From contig CAJYKO010000082.1 in NCBI GenBank assembly GCA_913775215.1, forward strand, positions 1 to 5,663: a DNA stretch of 5,663 nt, in the 5' to 3' direction. A program made the translations under genes and the position numbers. Positions 1-5,435 of the stretch are shown piece by piece (position 1 is the first letter of the stretch; each line of letters starts with the position of its first letter). The notes beneath the pieces are model-generated. The model was not told the DNA's origin. It saw only the letters and a program-made list of their open reading frames with translations, and made no database searches. This DNA comes from an uncultured Devosia sp. (GTDB lineage Bacteria > Pseudomonadota > Alphaproteobacteria > Rhizobiales > Devosiaceae).

Positions 1-1094
1 AAGCCCTCCGGCTCGCGGCCGAGAATGGTGCCAAGATCGAAGCGGAACCCGTCGATATGCATTTCCTCGGACCAGTAGCGCAGGCTGTCCGTCACCATTT
101 GCAAAACGCGCGGATGGCTGGTGTTCACCGTGTTCCCGGTGCCGGTGTCATTGATGTAATAGCGCGCGTCGCCCGGCATTGTGCGATAGTATGAGAAGTT
201 GTCGATGCCCTTCCAGGAGAGCGTCGGCCCCATTTCATTGCCTTCGGCGGTGTGATTGTAGACGACGTCCATGATCACTTCGAGCCCGGCATCATGGAAG
301 GCGCGAATGGTATTGCGCAGGCCATTGATACCATTGGGGCCATAGTAGCGCGCGGCAGGCGCGAAAAATCCGAGCGTGTTATAGCCCCAGTAATTCCGCA
401 GTCCCTTTTGCAGCAGGAAGTCGTCGTCGGGGAAGAAGTGGATCGGCAAAAGTTCGACCGAGGTCACACCCGTCGACTTGATGTATTCGATGATCTCGCG
501 CTGGCCGAGGCCTTCGAAATTGCCGCGCAGGTTTTCCGGGATCGCCTGGTGCAGCTGAGTAAAACCCTTGACGTGGGTTTCGTAGAAGATTGTCTTGGCC
601 CAGTCGATATTGGGCTTGGTGTCATTACCCCAGTCATAGGCCTTCGGATCGACGACGCGACCCTTGGGCATCACGGAAGCACTGTCCTGATCGTTGAAGG
701 ACAAGTCCTTGTCTTCCGCGTCGGCATGGTAACCGAAATGCGCCGTCGACCACTTCACATCGCCCACGATCTCGCGGGCATAGGGGTCGAGCAGCAGCTT
801 GTTCGGATTGAACCGGTGCCCTTGGGCCGGTTCGAAGGGCCCATGCACGCGATAGCCATAGAGCGTACCAGGACCGAGATCCGGGACATAGCCGTGCCAG
901 ATTTCATTGGTGTTTTCGGGAAGAGTGAGGCGTTCGATTTCTGCGCCGGTGCCTTCATCGAAGATACAGAGTTCGACGCGCGACGCATGCGCCGAAAACA
1001 GAGCGAAGTTGGTCCCTTCTCCATCCCAATTCGCCCCAAGTCGCGTATAATCTCCAGGCAAGACACGGCGGTTGGAGGAAGGCACATCGTTCAT
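1..1094 (-). CDS. glgX: Glycogen debranching enzyme GlgX (GH13 isoamylase-type), N-terminal 364 residues, truncated by the window edge
   Basis: This cytosolic alpha-1,6-glucosidase removes branches from glycogen or limit dextrins; in many alphaproteobacteria the same family (TreX) feeds linear maltodextrin to the TreY/TreZ trehalose route. I translated the minus strand from the ATG at 1094. Residues ~12-105 form the N-terminal CBM48-like beta-sandwich (GANWDGEGTNFALFSAHA, then YGYRVHGPFEP and NPNKLLLDPYAR). The GH13 barrel begins near residue 165 (IFYETHVKGFT). GH13 region I is DVVYNHT (276-282) and region II is GFRFDLGT (349-356), with the predicted nucleophile Asp353. NYWGYNTLGFFAP (234-246) is typical of GlgX/TreX. 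Family members are usually about 650-700 aa, so roughly half is present; the general acid Glu and third catalytic Asp lie outside. The start has a good Shine-Dalgarno; an in-frame GTG at 1118 is the alternative. The frame is intact. The gene follows the response regulator on the same strand after 170 bp. The family is certain; glycogen versus trehalose role is not. Confidence 0.95.
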   Translation of the reverse strand, partial: MNDVPSSNRRVLPGDYTRLGANWDGEGTNFALFSAHASRVELCIFDEGTGAEIERLTLPENTNEIWHGYVPDLGPGTLYGYRVHGPFEPAQGHRFNPNKLLLDPYAREIVGDVKWSTAHFGYHADAEDKDLSFNDQDSASVMPKGRVVDPKAYDWGNDTKPNIDWAKTIFYETHVKGFTQLHQAIPENLRGNFEGLGQREIIEYIKSTGVTSVELLPIHFFPDDDFLLQKGLRNYWGYNTLGFFAPAARYYGPNGINGLRNTIRAFHDAGLEVIMDVVYNHTAEGNEMGPTLSWKGIDNFSYYRTMPGDARYYINDTGTGNTVNTSHPRVLQMVTDSLRYWSEEMHIDGFRFDLGTILGREPEG

Positions 1095-1100
1095 TTGCAA

Positions 1101-1106
1101 CTCCGG
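1101..1106 (-). promoter_or_regulatory. Ribosome binding site of glgX
   Basis: On the minus strand this reads CCGGAG, ending 6 nt before the ATG at 1094. It supports that start over the in-frame GTG at 1118. Confidence 0.6.
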
Positions 1107-1173
1107 GTTTGGCTGCACAACAACACGCGCGAAACCCTCCCGGTTGCAGCGTAAATATGCATAACAGCATCCT

Positions 1174-1190
1174 CAGAACTTAATGTTCTG
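1174..1190. repeat. Perfect inverted repeat (6-bp arms, 5-nt centre) upstream of glgX; operator or hairpin candidate
   Basis: CAGAAC and GTTCTG flank TTAAT. The site lies 80 bp upstream of the glgX start, in the 170-bp gap after the response-regulator stop. No T-run follows on either strand, so it is not a standard intrinsic terminator. It could be an operator for a dimeric regulator or an RNA hairpin. Its right arm (CTGTT, 1188-1192) is also complementary to AACAG at 1163-1167, so an alternative pairing is possible. The rest of the gap (1095-1264) shows only the glgX ribosome binding site; I see no convincing -35/-10 pair there. Confidence 0.4.
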
Positions 1191-1264
1191 TTGTCGGCCA
1201 AAAGAAGCGCTCAGCCACAGGCGAACAGCCGGGCGCAAAATCGAAGATGACTGCGTCTAGTGGC

Positions 1265-1678
1265 TTATTTGGCGCGCTTTTTGAGCCGCTCGGGCTTGGC
1301 GCCGTCGGGCAGAATGTTCTGAAGGTGATCGTAGACCACTTCGTCGCTGAATGGCTTTTTGACGAAGACTGCGCCTTCCGGCAGGTCGCCCTCTTTTGGC
1401 TCGATCATGCCAGAGGCGACGAGAATGCGGATATGCGGCCACATGCGCGCGCATTCCTTTGCGAGATGAAAGCCATTGAGTTCACCGGGTGGCATCTGCA
1501 CGTCGGTAAAGAGGAGCTGGATGCCCTCTGCCTCGTTTTTTAGGATCGCAAGCGCTTCGTCTACTCCAGGGGCCTCGTGCACACGAAAGCCGGCATGTTC
1601 GAGGATATCCGCCGCGTCCATCCGGATCAGCGCGTCGTCATCGGCTACCAAGGCGTATGGCGTAAAGTCGTCGGACAT
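1265..1678 (-). CDS. Single-domain (CheY-like) response regulator, 137 aa
   Basis: This is a stand-alone receiver domain with no DNA-binding or enzymatic output domain, so it probably acts by protein-protein contact or as a phosphate sink in a phosphorelay in the cytosol. Receiver landmarks are all present: the acidic pocket Asp13/Asp14 in VADDDALIRMD, phospho-acceptor Asp59 in LFTDVQMP, the switch Ser89 in ILVASG, and conserved Lys108 in FVKKPF. The pattern MPPGELNGFHLAKE followed by WPHIRILVASG is the form seen in alphaproteobacterial orphan receivers often linked to HWE/HisKA_2 histidine kinases. The tail after residue 122 is short and basic (KPERLKKRAK). The ATG at 1678 is chosen because the receiver fold begins within ten residues of it; the same frame stays open upstream to 1843, but that extension is unlike any receiver. 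AGGGA stands upstream of the ATG as a moderate ribosome binding site. No kinase gene is in the window. It may be read from the promoter candidate at 1814-1843. Confidence 0.93.
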   Translation of the reverse strand: MSDDFTPYALVADDDALIRMDAADILEHAGFRVHEAPGVDEALAILKNEAEGIQLLFTDVQMPPGELNGFHLAKECARMWPHIRILVASGMIEPKEGDLPEGAVFVKKPFSDEVVYDHLQNILPDGAKPERLKKRAK

Positions 1679-2195
1679 CTCGTGTTCCCTCGATGATCGT
1701 GGACGGGAACGTACGGGAGGCTGGAACGATCCGCAAAAATCGAGATGTTTCAGGGAGATCGCGAGCAGGTGAGACCCTATGGCCTGCCGCCACAGGGGCC
1801 CCATTGAAAAGGGATAGTAGAGAACCCTGCAGCACAGATTCAAATGGTCTTCCTACCGCCCGGCAAAGCGAGCGGATCGGCGCCCGCCGCTGGCGACAGC
1901 TCGCCAGAATTTCGCGATCCGCGCTGACGGTGACGAAGACGTCGAGATCGATCTTTTCCTTGAGCGTCAACATGAAGCCCGCTGCCTTCGGGCGGCACAT
2001 GCACATCCACATCGCCAAGGGCCTCGGGATAGCGAAGGCGAATACACGGTCCTTGGAAGTTGGATCGTCGGTGATCGCGCCTGTGGCCTCGGCGTCCACG
2101 AGGATCGCTCCCGCATCACTGCCAATCTTTCGCGCTTCGTGCCTTATGTCATTCTTGAATGAACCGGCCTTGCGCTCGCCTCGTTTGAACGCCAT
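1638..2195 (-). CDS. Hypothetical protein, unrecognised; 3' part doubtful, possibly frameshifted
   Basis: I do not recognise this product. The open frame is 185 aa. In favour: the ATG at 2195 follows a strong ribosome binding site (AAGAGG, 8 nt before), and by hand count the first 100 codons have about 74% G or C at the third position. The N-terminal half reads like a soluble, charged protein (MAFKRGERKAGSFKN, later LKEKIDLDVFVTVSADREI). Against: after about codon 110 third-position GC falls to about 50%, the composition becomes Arg/Ser/Pro-rich, and the frame runs 41 bp into the response-regulator gene. A neighbouring minus frame ends in a natural-looking tail (SPAAGADPLALPGGRKTI, TGA at 1842-1840); a single one-base shift near 1900 would join them into a protein of about 118 aa. 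So this is either a short gene with a frameshift or a spurious extension. No signal peptide or membrane segment is evident. It is divergent from the lipid kinase. Confidence 0.35.
   Translation of the reverse strand: MAFKRGERKAGSFKNDIRHEARKIGSDAGAILVDAEATGAITDDPTSKDRVFAFAIPRPLAMWMCMCRPKAAGFMLTLKEKIDLDVFVTVSADREILASCRQRRAPIRSLCRAVGRPFESVLQGSLLSLFNGAPVAAGHRVSPARDLPETSRFLRIVPASRTFPSTIIEGTRDVRRLYAIRLGSR
1814..1843 (-). promoter_or_regulatory. Candidate sigma70-type promoter for the response regulator
   Basis: On the minus strand TTGAAT (1843-1838) is separated by 18 nt from TACTAT (1819-1814), each matching the consensus hexamer at 4 of 6 positions. Transcription would start near 1807, giving a leader of about 130 nt before the ATG at 1678. 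It falls in the part of the 1679-2226 stretch where coding signal is lost, which fits a true intergenic promoter. Chance matches of this quality are not rare. Confidence 0.3.
2160..2185 (+). promoter_or_regulatory. Near-match to an EcfG (general stress sigma factor) promoter ahead of the lipid kinase
   Basis: TGAAC at 2160-2164 is followed after 17 nt by CGTT at 2182-2185. The alphaproteobacterial EcfG/RpoE2-type consensus is about GGAAC, 16-17 nt, CGTT, so only the first G differs. The predicted start near 2192 would leave a leader of about 35 nt before the ATG at 2227. It overlaps the start region of the minus-strand hypothetical gene. The motif is short, and the mismatch is at a normally well-conserved base. 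Confidence 0.22.
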
Positions 2196-2226
2196 CTGAC
2201 AAGCCTCTTAAACCAAGGTCTCACCA
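2196..2226. promoter_or_regulatory. 31-bp divergent gap carrying two opposed ribosome binding sites
   Basis: On the minus strand AAGAGG (2209-2204) precedes the hypothetical ATG at 2195 by 8 nt. On the plus strand AAGG (2215-2218) precedes the lipid-kinase ATG at 2227 by 8 nt. Both fix the chosen starts. The gap is too short for two promoters, so any promoter must lie inside a flanking reading frame. Confidence 0.55.
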
Positions 2227-3114
2227 ATGAGCGTAGCTCCGCTTGCCCGCCGCCGCGCTCTGATGCTGGTCAATCCCAATGCGCGGCGCGGCTCAGAAGC
2301 CCTCGATCCCGTTATAGCCCGACTTGCTCAGGGCGGTGTCGATGCGGTGATAGAGCGTTTCGAAACGCCTGAGGAGGTCTCCACCGATATCGCCCGCCGC
2401 CGCCACGAAGCCGACCTCGTCATCGTCTGCGGCGGTGACGGCACCATCAATTCCGCGGCCAAAGGCATTCTGGAAACCGGTCTACCCATGGGCATCTTGC
2501 CGATGGGCACCGCCAACGATCTTGCCCGCACGCTCGGCATCCCCGATGACCTGCTCAAGGCCGCCGAGATCATCGCCGCGGGCAATCTTCGGCGAGTCGA
2601 TCTCGGCGAGGTGAACGGCTGCCCCTTCTTCAATGTCGCGAGCATGGGCCTTAGCGTCGATCTTGCGAAGGGCCTATCCCCGGAAGCCAAGCGTCGCTGG
2701 GGCAAGCTGGGCTACGCGCTTGCAGCGCTGAAAGTCGCAACCCGCGCCAAGCGCTTCCGCGCCGAGATCATCAGCGATACGGGCCGGGTCAAGGTCAAGA
2801 CATTGCAGATCGCCGTCGGCAATGGCGTTCACTACGGCGGTGGTACCAAGATCCATGCCGATGCGACGATCAACGACGGGCATCTCGATCTCTATAGTCT
2901 CGAGCTCAAGAACGTTTGGAAATTTGGGCTCATGCTCGGCGCCTTCCGCCGTGGCGAACATGGTGCCTGGGACGAAGTTCGTACCGCTAAAAGCACCGAA
3001 TTCGACATCCGGACGGAAAGGCCAATGCCCATCAATACCGACGGCGATCTGGTCACCGAGACCCCGGCGCATTTCCTCATTCGTCCCGACGCCATCGCGG
3101 TCTTCGCGCCATAG
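2227..3114 (+). CDS. YegS/BmrU-type lipid (diacylglycerol) kinase, 295 aa
   Basis: This belongs to the DAGK_cat/LCB5/YegS family, which transfers phosphate from ATP to a lipid hydroxyl such as that of diacylglycerol, usually at the inner face of the cytoplasmic membrane. Motifs in order: VNPNA (15-19) opening the nucleotide-binding lobe; VCGGDGT (67-73), the family's glycine-rich signature; GILPMGTANDLA (89-100), the second ATP-site motif; the beta-sandwich lobe with QIAVGNGVHYGGG (194-206) and INDGHLDL (215-222); and INTDGD (269-274), where the Asp proposed as catalytic in YegS is expected (Asp272). Relatives commonly have DGE there; this protein has DGD. Length matches the usual 290-320 aa, the frame is intact, and there is no signal peptide or membrane segment, consistent with a peripheral enzyme. 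It stands alone on the plus strand, divergent from the hypothetical gene and convergent with the AI-2E-family gene 9 bp away. The exact lipid substrate cannot be read from sequence. Confidence 0.95.
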   Translation: MSVAPLARRRALMLVNPNARRGSEALDPVIARLAQGGVDAVIERFETPEEVSTDIARRRHEADLVIVCGGDGTINSAAKGILETGLPMGILPMGTANDLARTLGIPDDLLKAAEIIAAGNLRRVDLGEVNGCPFFNVASMGLSVDLAKGLSPEAKRRWGKLGYALAALKVATRAKRFRAEIISDTGRVKVKTLQIAVGNGVHYGGGTKIHADATINDGHLDLYSLELKNVWKFGLMLGAFRRGEHGAWDEVRTAKSTEFDIRTERPMPINTDGDLVTETPAHFLIRPDAIAVFAP

Positions 3115-3123
3115 TACCAAGGC

Positions 3124-5322
3124 CTACGCGAGACGCGGTTCGAACACCTTGATCTCTCCCAGCGGTACTCGCCCAGCGGTCATGGCGCGCATCAATTCTC
3201 CGGCGCGCCGCTCCAGGGCTGCCAATTCGCCGTCATTCAATCGACGATCCCTATAGTCGAGCAGCACAAGCGCCCCAACCGGCTCACCGTTAGCCAATTT
3301 CAGTGAGGCACCGGCATAGACGAGAATGCCGTTGGACTGCAAAAACGCGTCTCCTTCCAAAAGATCTGCATTTTCTTCCTCTGTCACCAGCAACGGTCTG
3401 TCGCGCCGCGCAACGATCTCTGTAAGCGCCAGCGACGGACCCTCGCCTTGGATACGCTCCTGGTTCAAAAGCTCAACCCGCGCCACGGGCACGTCGAACT
3501 CTTCAGCAATGTCCTTGAGCAGGGCCTGAACACCGGCATGACTGGGGTCAAGACGCGGCGCGTTGAGGTCACCGGCTGAAACGTGATTGTCCCACTGCTC
3601 GTCGAGCGCCCGCGCTGCGTCTGCGGGGTCGCGATAGATGGCGTCGAGGTGAAGCCTTTCGATCGTTTCGCCTTCCACCGCCTCTCCGAACGCACAAGCG
3701 ACGAGTTTGAGCCGTTCATGGTTCCGCCGCAGCCGCCGGGACACATAGCGCGCCTGCGATCGCATATCGGTGCCGAGAAACACCATCGCCAAAATGCCGA
3801 CATCATCCAGCTCCAGCCGCTCGATGGCTTGCGGCTTAATTGCAAGGGGCGGCAATACCCTGGCGGGAATGCCCTTTTCCGCCAGTTGCAGGGCCAGCAG
3901 CTTTGCCGCTGCTTCGTCGATTTCGGTTCGCCCCCCGATCAGCAGAACCACTGAATTTCCGCTCGTTTCGGGCATCTCGAATTCCTCCACCAGCATATTG
4001 AAGGATTCGATCAATTGTCGGCGCTGTTCCAGCGCCGCTGGCCGATCTGCCAATTCTCCACTGGCCATGATCAGCGCGGGCAGTGCCACTTCGCCGATAA
4101 AGCGCGACTGCTCTGTGTCAGCGCCATGCGCTTCAAACATCTCTGTCGCTGCAATGGCATCGCCTTTCAGCAGCCGCTGGTAAAGCTGCTCGGGCGGCGT
4201 CAAAACCGGCTCGCTCCCAAGCAGGGTATCGAGGAATCGCAGTTCCGGAATATGCCGCCCGATGACAACGAGACAAACTGTCATCGGGGTTGCAAGGATC
4301 AGACCGATCGGCCCCCAAAGCGTTGCCCAGAACATCGCCGAAATCAGGATGGCAATCGGGGAAACCCCCGTGCTTGATCCATAAAGTCGCGGCTCCACCA
4401 CATTGGCCGTGGTGAGGTCGAGCACCAGAAAGAGTCCAAGGCTCAGCAACAGCATGTTCCAGGTCGGATCGACCGCGAACGCCAGCGCAAATGGCACCGT
4501 GGCGATGATCAGTGCGCCCACAAAGGGGATGTAGCGGAAAATGACGATCAGCACGCCCCAAAGAAAGGCGCTCGGTACGCCGATCAACCAAAGACCGATC
4601 CCAAAGAGCAGGCCATAGACCGAGTTGACCGCCAACTGCACGAGGAGATAGCGCCCAACGCGGCGGCTGGCGTCGGCCATGGCAAGATTGGTTTTGGCGT
4701 AGTCTCCAGCACCCACCAGCCGGATGAACCGCTCCAGCATGTCGGCGCGGCCCATCAGGAGAAATATGAGGAAAATGACGACGATGGCCAGCGTCGCGAC
4801 AGGGCCGACGATCGAGCCGAGCACAGACGACAGAAGGCCCAGCGGCCCGACATTATTGGTGATCGCCACTGGCACTGGCCGCCCCTCCGGCGGCGCCTCG
4901 GCTTGGGTCACATCGGATACCTGCGCCGATAGGCTGCGGATCGTGCCATTGATCCTGTCGATCAATTCTCCCCCAAACTGATCCTGTAGCCCGTTAAGTT
5001 TGCCACTCACCGTCTGCTGGTAGCCTGGCAGATCCTCTGCCAGCCGCGCCAGCTGCAGCCCAGCGAGAGTGGCAATACCAGCAAGCAGGCAGAATGCGCC
5101 GACAACTGTGAAGATTACGGCGACTACATCGGGAATGTGCAGGCGTCTATTGAGCCAGGTCACCATAGGCGTCAGCGCAAAGGCTAACAGCACAGCAAGA
5201 ACCAGCGGCACGATAATGCCCGCACCGAAGTACAGAAGAGCCGCAACCAGCGCAAATGTTGCGACCGATTCAAAGGGCGTGTGGCGGCGTCCGACAGACG
5301 GCTCGATACGGCGTTCCACCAT
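3124..5322 (-). CDS. AI-2E-family (PF01594-type) membrane protein with a long cytosolic extension ending in a GAF-like domain, 732 aa
   Basis: Residue numbers count from the upstream GTG at 5325; the ATG three bases later is preferred because GGAG lies 8 nt before it. Residues ~20-360 are the AI-2E transporter-family domain: hydrophobic helices at about 19-55, 66-92, 165-192, 228-280, 290-303 and 325-356, a soluble loop at 95-160, and the family-type stretch IFRYIPFVGALI (262-273) and EPRLYGSSTGVSP (311-323). Family members have been linked to export of AI-2 or other solutes and to Na+/H+ exchange; the substrate here is unknown. Residues ~370-450 are helical (LTPPEQLYQRLLKGD). Residues ~458-575 look like a Rossmann or B12-binding-like fold (VVLLIGGR) but lack the cobalamin DxHxxG motif. 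Residues ~597-715 resemble a GAF domain (LVYAGASLKLANGEPVGALV, then LDYRDRRL). Most relatives I know end before or within the middle region. The frame is intact. It converges on the lipid kinase and is probably monocistronic. Confidence 0.92.
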   Translation of the reverse strand: MVERRIEPSVGRRHTPFESVATFALVAALLYFGAGIIVPLVLAVLLAFALTPMVTWLNRRLHIPDVVAVIFTVVGAFCLLAGIATLAGLQLARLAEDLPGYQQTVSGKLNGLQDQFGGELIDRINGTIRSLSAQVSDVTQAEAPPEGRPVPVAITNNVGPLGLLSSVLGSIVGPVATLAIVVIFLIFLLMGRADMLERFIRLVGAGDYAKTNLAMADASRRVGRYLLVQLAVNSVYGLLFGIGLWLIGVPSAFLWGVLIVIFRYIPFVGALIIATVPFALAFAVDPTWNMLLLSLGLFLVLDLTTANVVEPRLYGSSTGVSPIAILISAMFWATLWGPIGLILATPMTVCLVVIGRHIPELRFLDTLLGSEPVLTPPEQLYQRLLKGDAIAATEMFEAHGADTEQSRFIGEVALPALIMASGELADRPAALEQRRQLIESFNMLVEEFEMPETSGNSVVLLIGGRTEIDEAAAKLLALQLAEKGIPARVLPPLAIKPQAIERLELDDVGILAMVFLGTDMRSQARYVSRRLRRNHERLKLVACAFGEAVEGETIERLHLDAIYRDPADAARALDEQWDNHVSAGDLNAPRLDPSHAGVQALLKDIAEEFDVPVARVELLNQERIQGEGPSLALTEIVARRDRPLLVTEEENADLLEGDAFLQSNGILVYAGASLKLANGEPVGALVLLDYRDRRLNDGELAALERRAGELMRAMTAGRVPLGEIKVFEPRLA

Positions 5323-5330
5323 CACATCAT

Positions 5331-5334
5331 CTCC
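5331..5334 (-). promoter_or_regulatory. Ribosome binding site deciding the start of the AI-2E-family gene
   Basis: GGAG on the minus strand lies 8 nt before the ATG at 5322 and 5 nt before an in-frame GTG at 5325. Spacing and codon type favour the ATG. The two other nearby ATGs, at 5330 and 5327, are out of frame. Confidence 0.55.
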
Positions 5335-5358
5335 GCCGGTCCAGCACCGGATGACGCT

Positions 5359-5386
5359 AAAGTATTCTGGGCTCCGTTTGGTTCAA
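5359..5386 (-). promoter_or_regulatory. Weak promoter candidate for the AI-2E-family gene
   Basis: On the minus strand TTGAAC (5386-5381) and TACTTT (5364-5359) are 16 nt apart. The -35 matches consensus at 4 of 6 and the -10 at only 3 of 6. Its position, about 40-65 bp ahead of the start codon in the short gap, is sensible. The -35 overlaps an inverted repeat. Confidence 0.2.
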
Positions 5387-5400
5387 AAACTTTCAGAACC
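5380..5400. repeat. Inverted repeat (5-bp arms GGTTC/GAACC, 11-nt centre)
   Basis: GGTTC at 5380-5384 and GAACC at 5396-5400 are perfectly complementary around an A/T-rich centre. The repeat lies between the hypothetical gene stop (5436) and the AI-2E-family start and overlaps the candidate -35 box. It could be an operator or a weak hairpin; no T-run follows the arms, so it is not a typical terminator. Confidence 0.25.
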
Positions 5401-5435
5401 GCTAGATGCGGCAGTATTGCTCGCTACGCACAGCG

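Noticed and set aside
252..1154. 300-aa plus-strand open frame
   Set aside because: It lies almost wholly antisense to glgX, whose minus frame carries unmistakable GH13 motifs.
1174..1190. GAAC...GTTC palindrome as a LexA/SOS box
   Set aside because: The alphaproteobacterial box is the direct repeat GTTC-N7-GTTC, and the Gram-positive form has a 4-nt centre; here it is inverted with 5 nt.
1201..1240. Possible terminator after the response regulator (GCGC arms followed by TTCTTTT on the minus strand)
   Set aside because: The stem is only 4 bp with a 22-nt, mostly unpaired loop, too weak to call.
1786..1804. Imperfect hairpin around GGGGCCCC in the response-regulator leader
   Set aside because: Pairing needs a 4-nt bulge and there is no T-run or regulatory context, so it is not distinguishable from GC-rich background.
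1693..2199. 168-aa plus-strand open frame in the 550-bp stretch
   Set aside because: Its composition is Ser/Arg/Ala-rich like an antisense shadow, and the opposite strand has better third-position GC and a better ribosome binding site.
1768..2225. 9-bp inverted repeat GGTGAGACC/GGTCTCACC about 440 bp apart
   Set aside because: A 9-mer match within a stretch this long is expected about once every other such region by chance, and no mobile-element gene lies between the copies.
4133..4591. 152-aa minus-strand open frame inside the AI-2E-family gene
   Set aside because: It is a shifted frame of a well-supported coding region.
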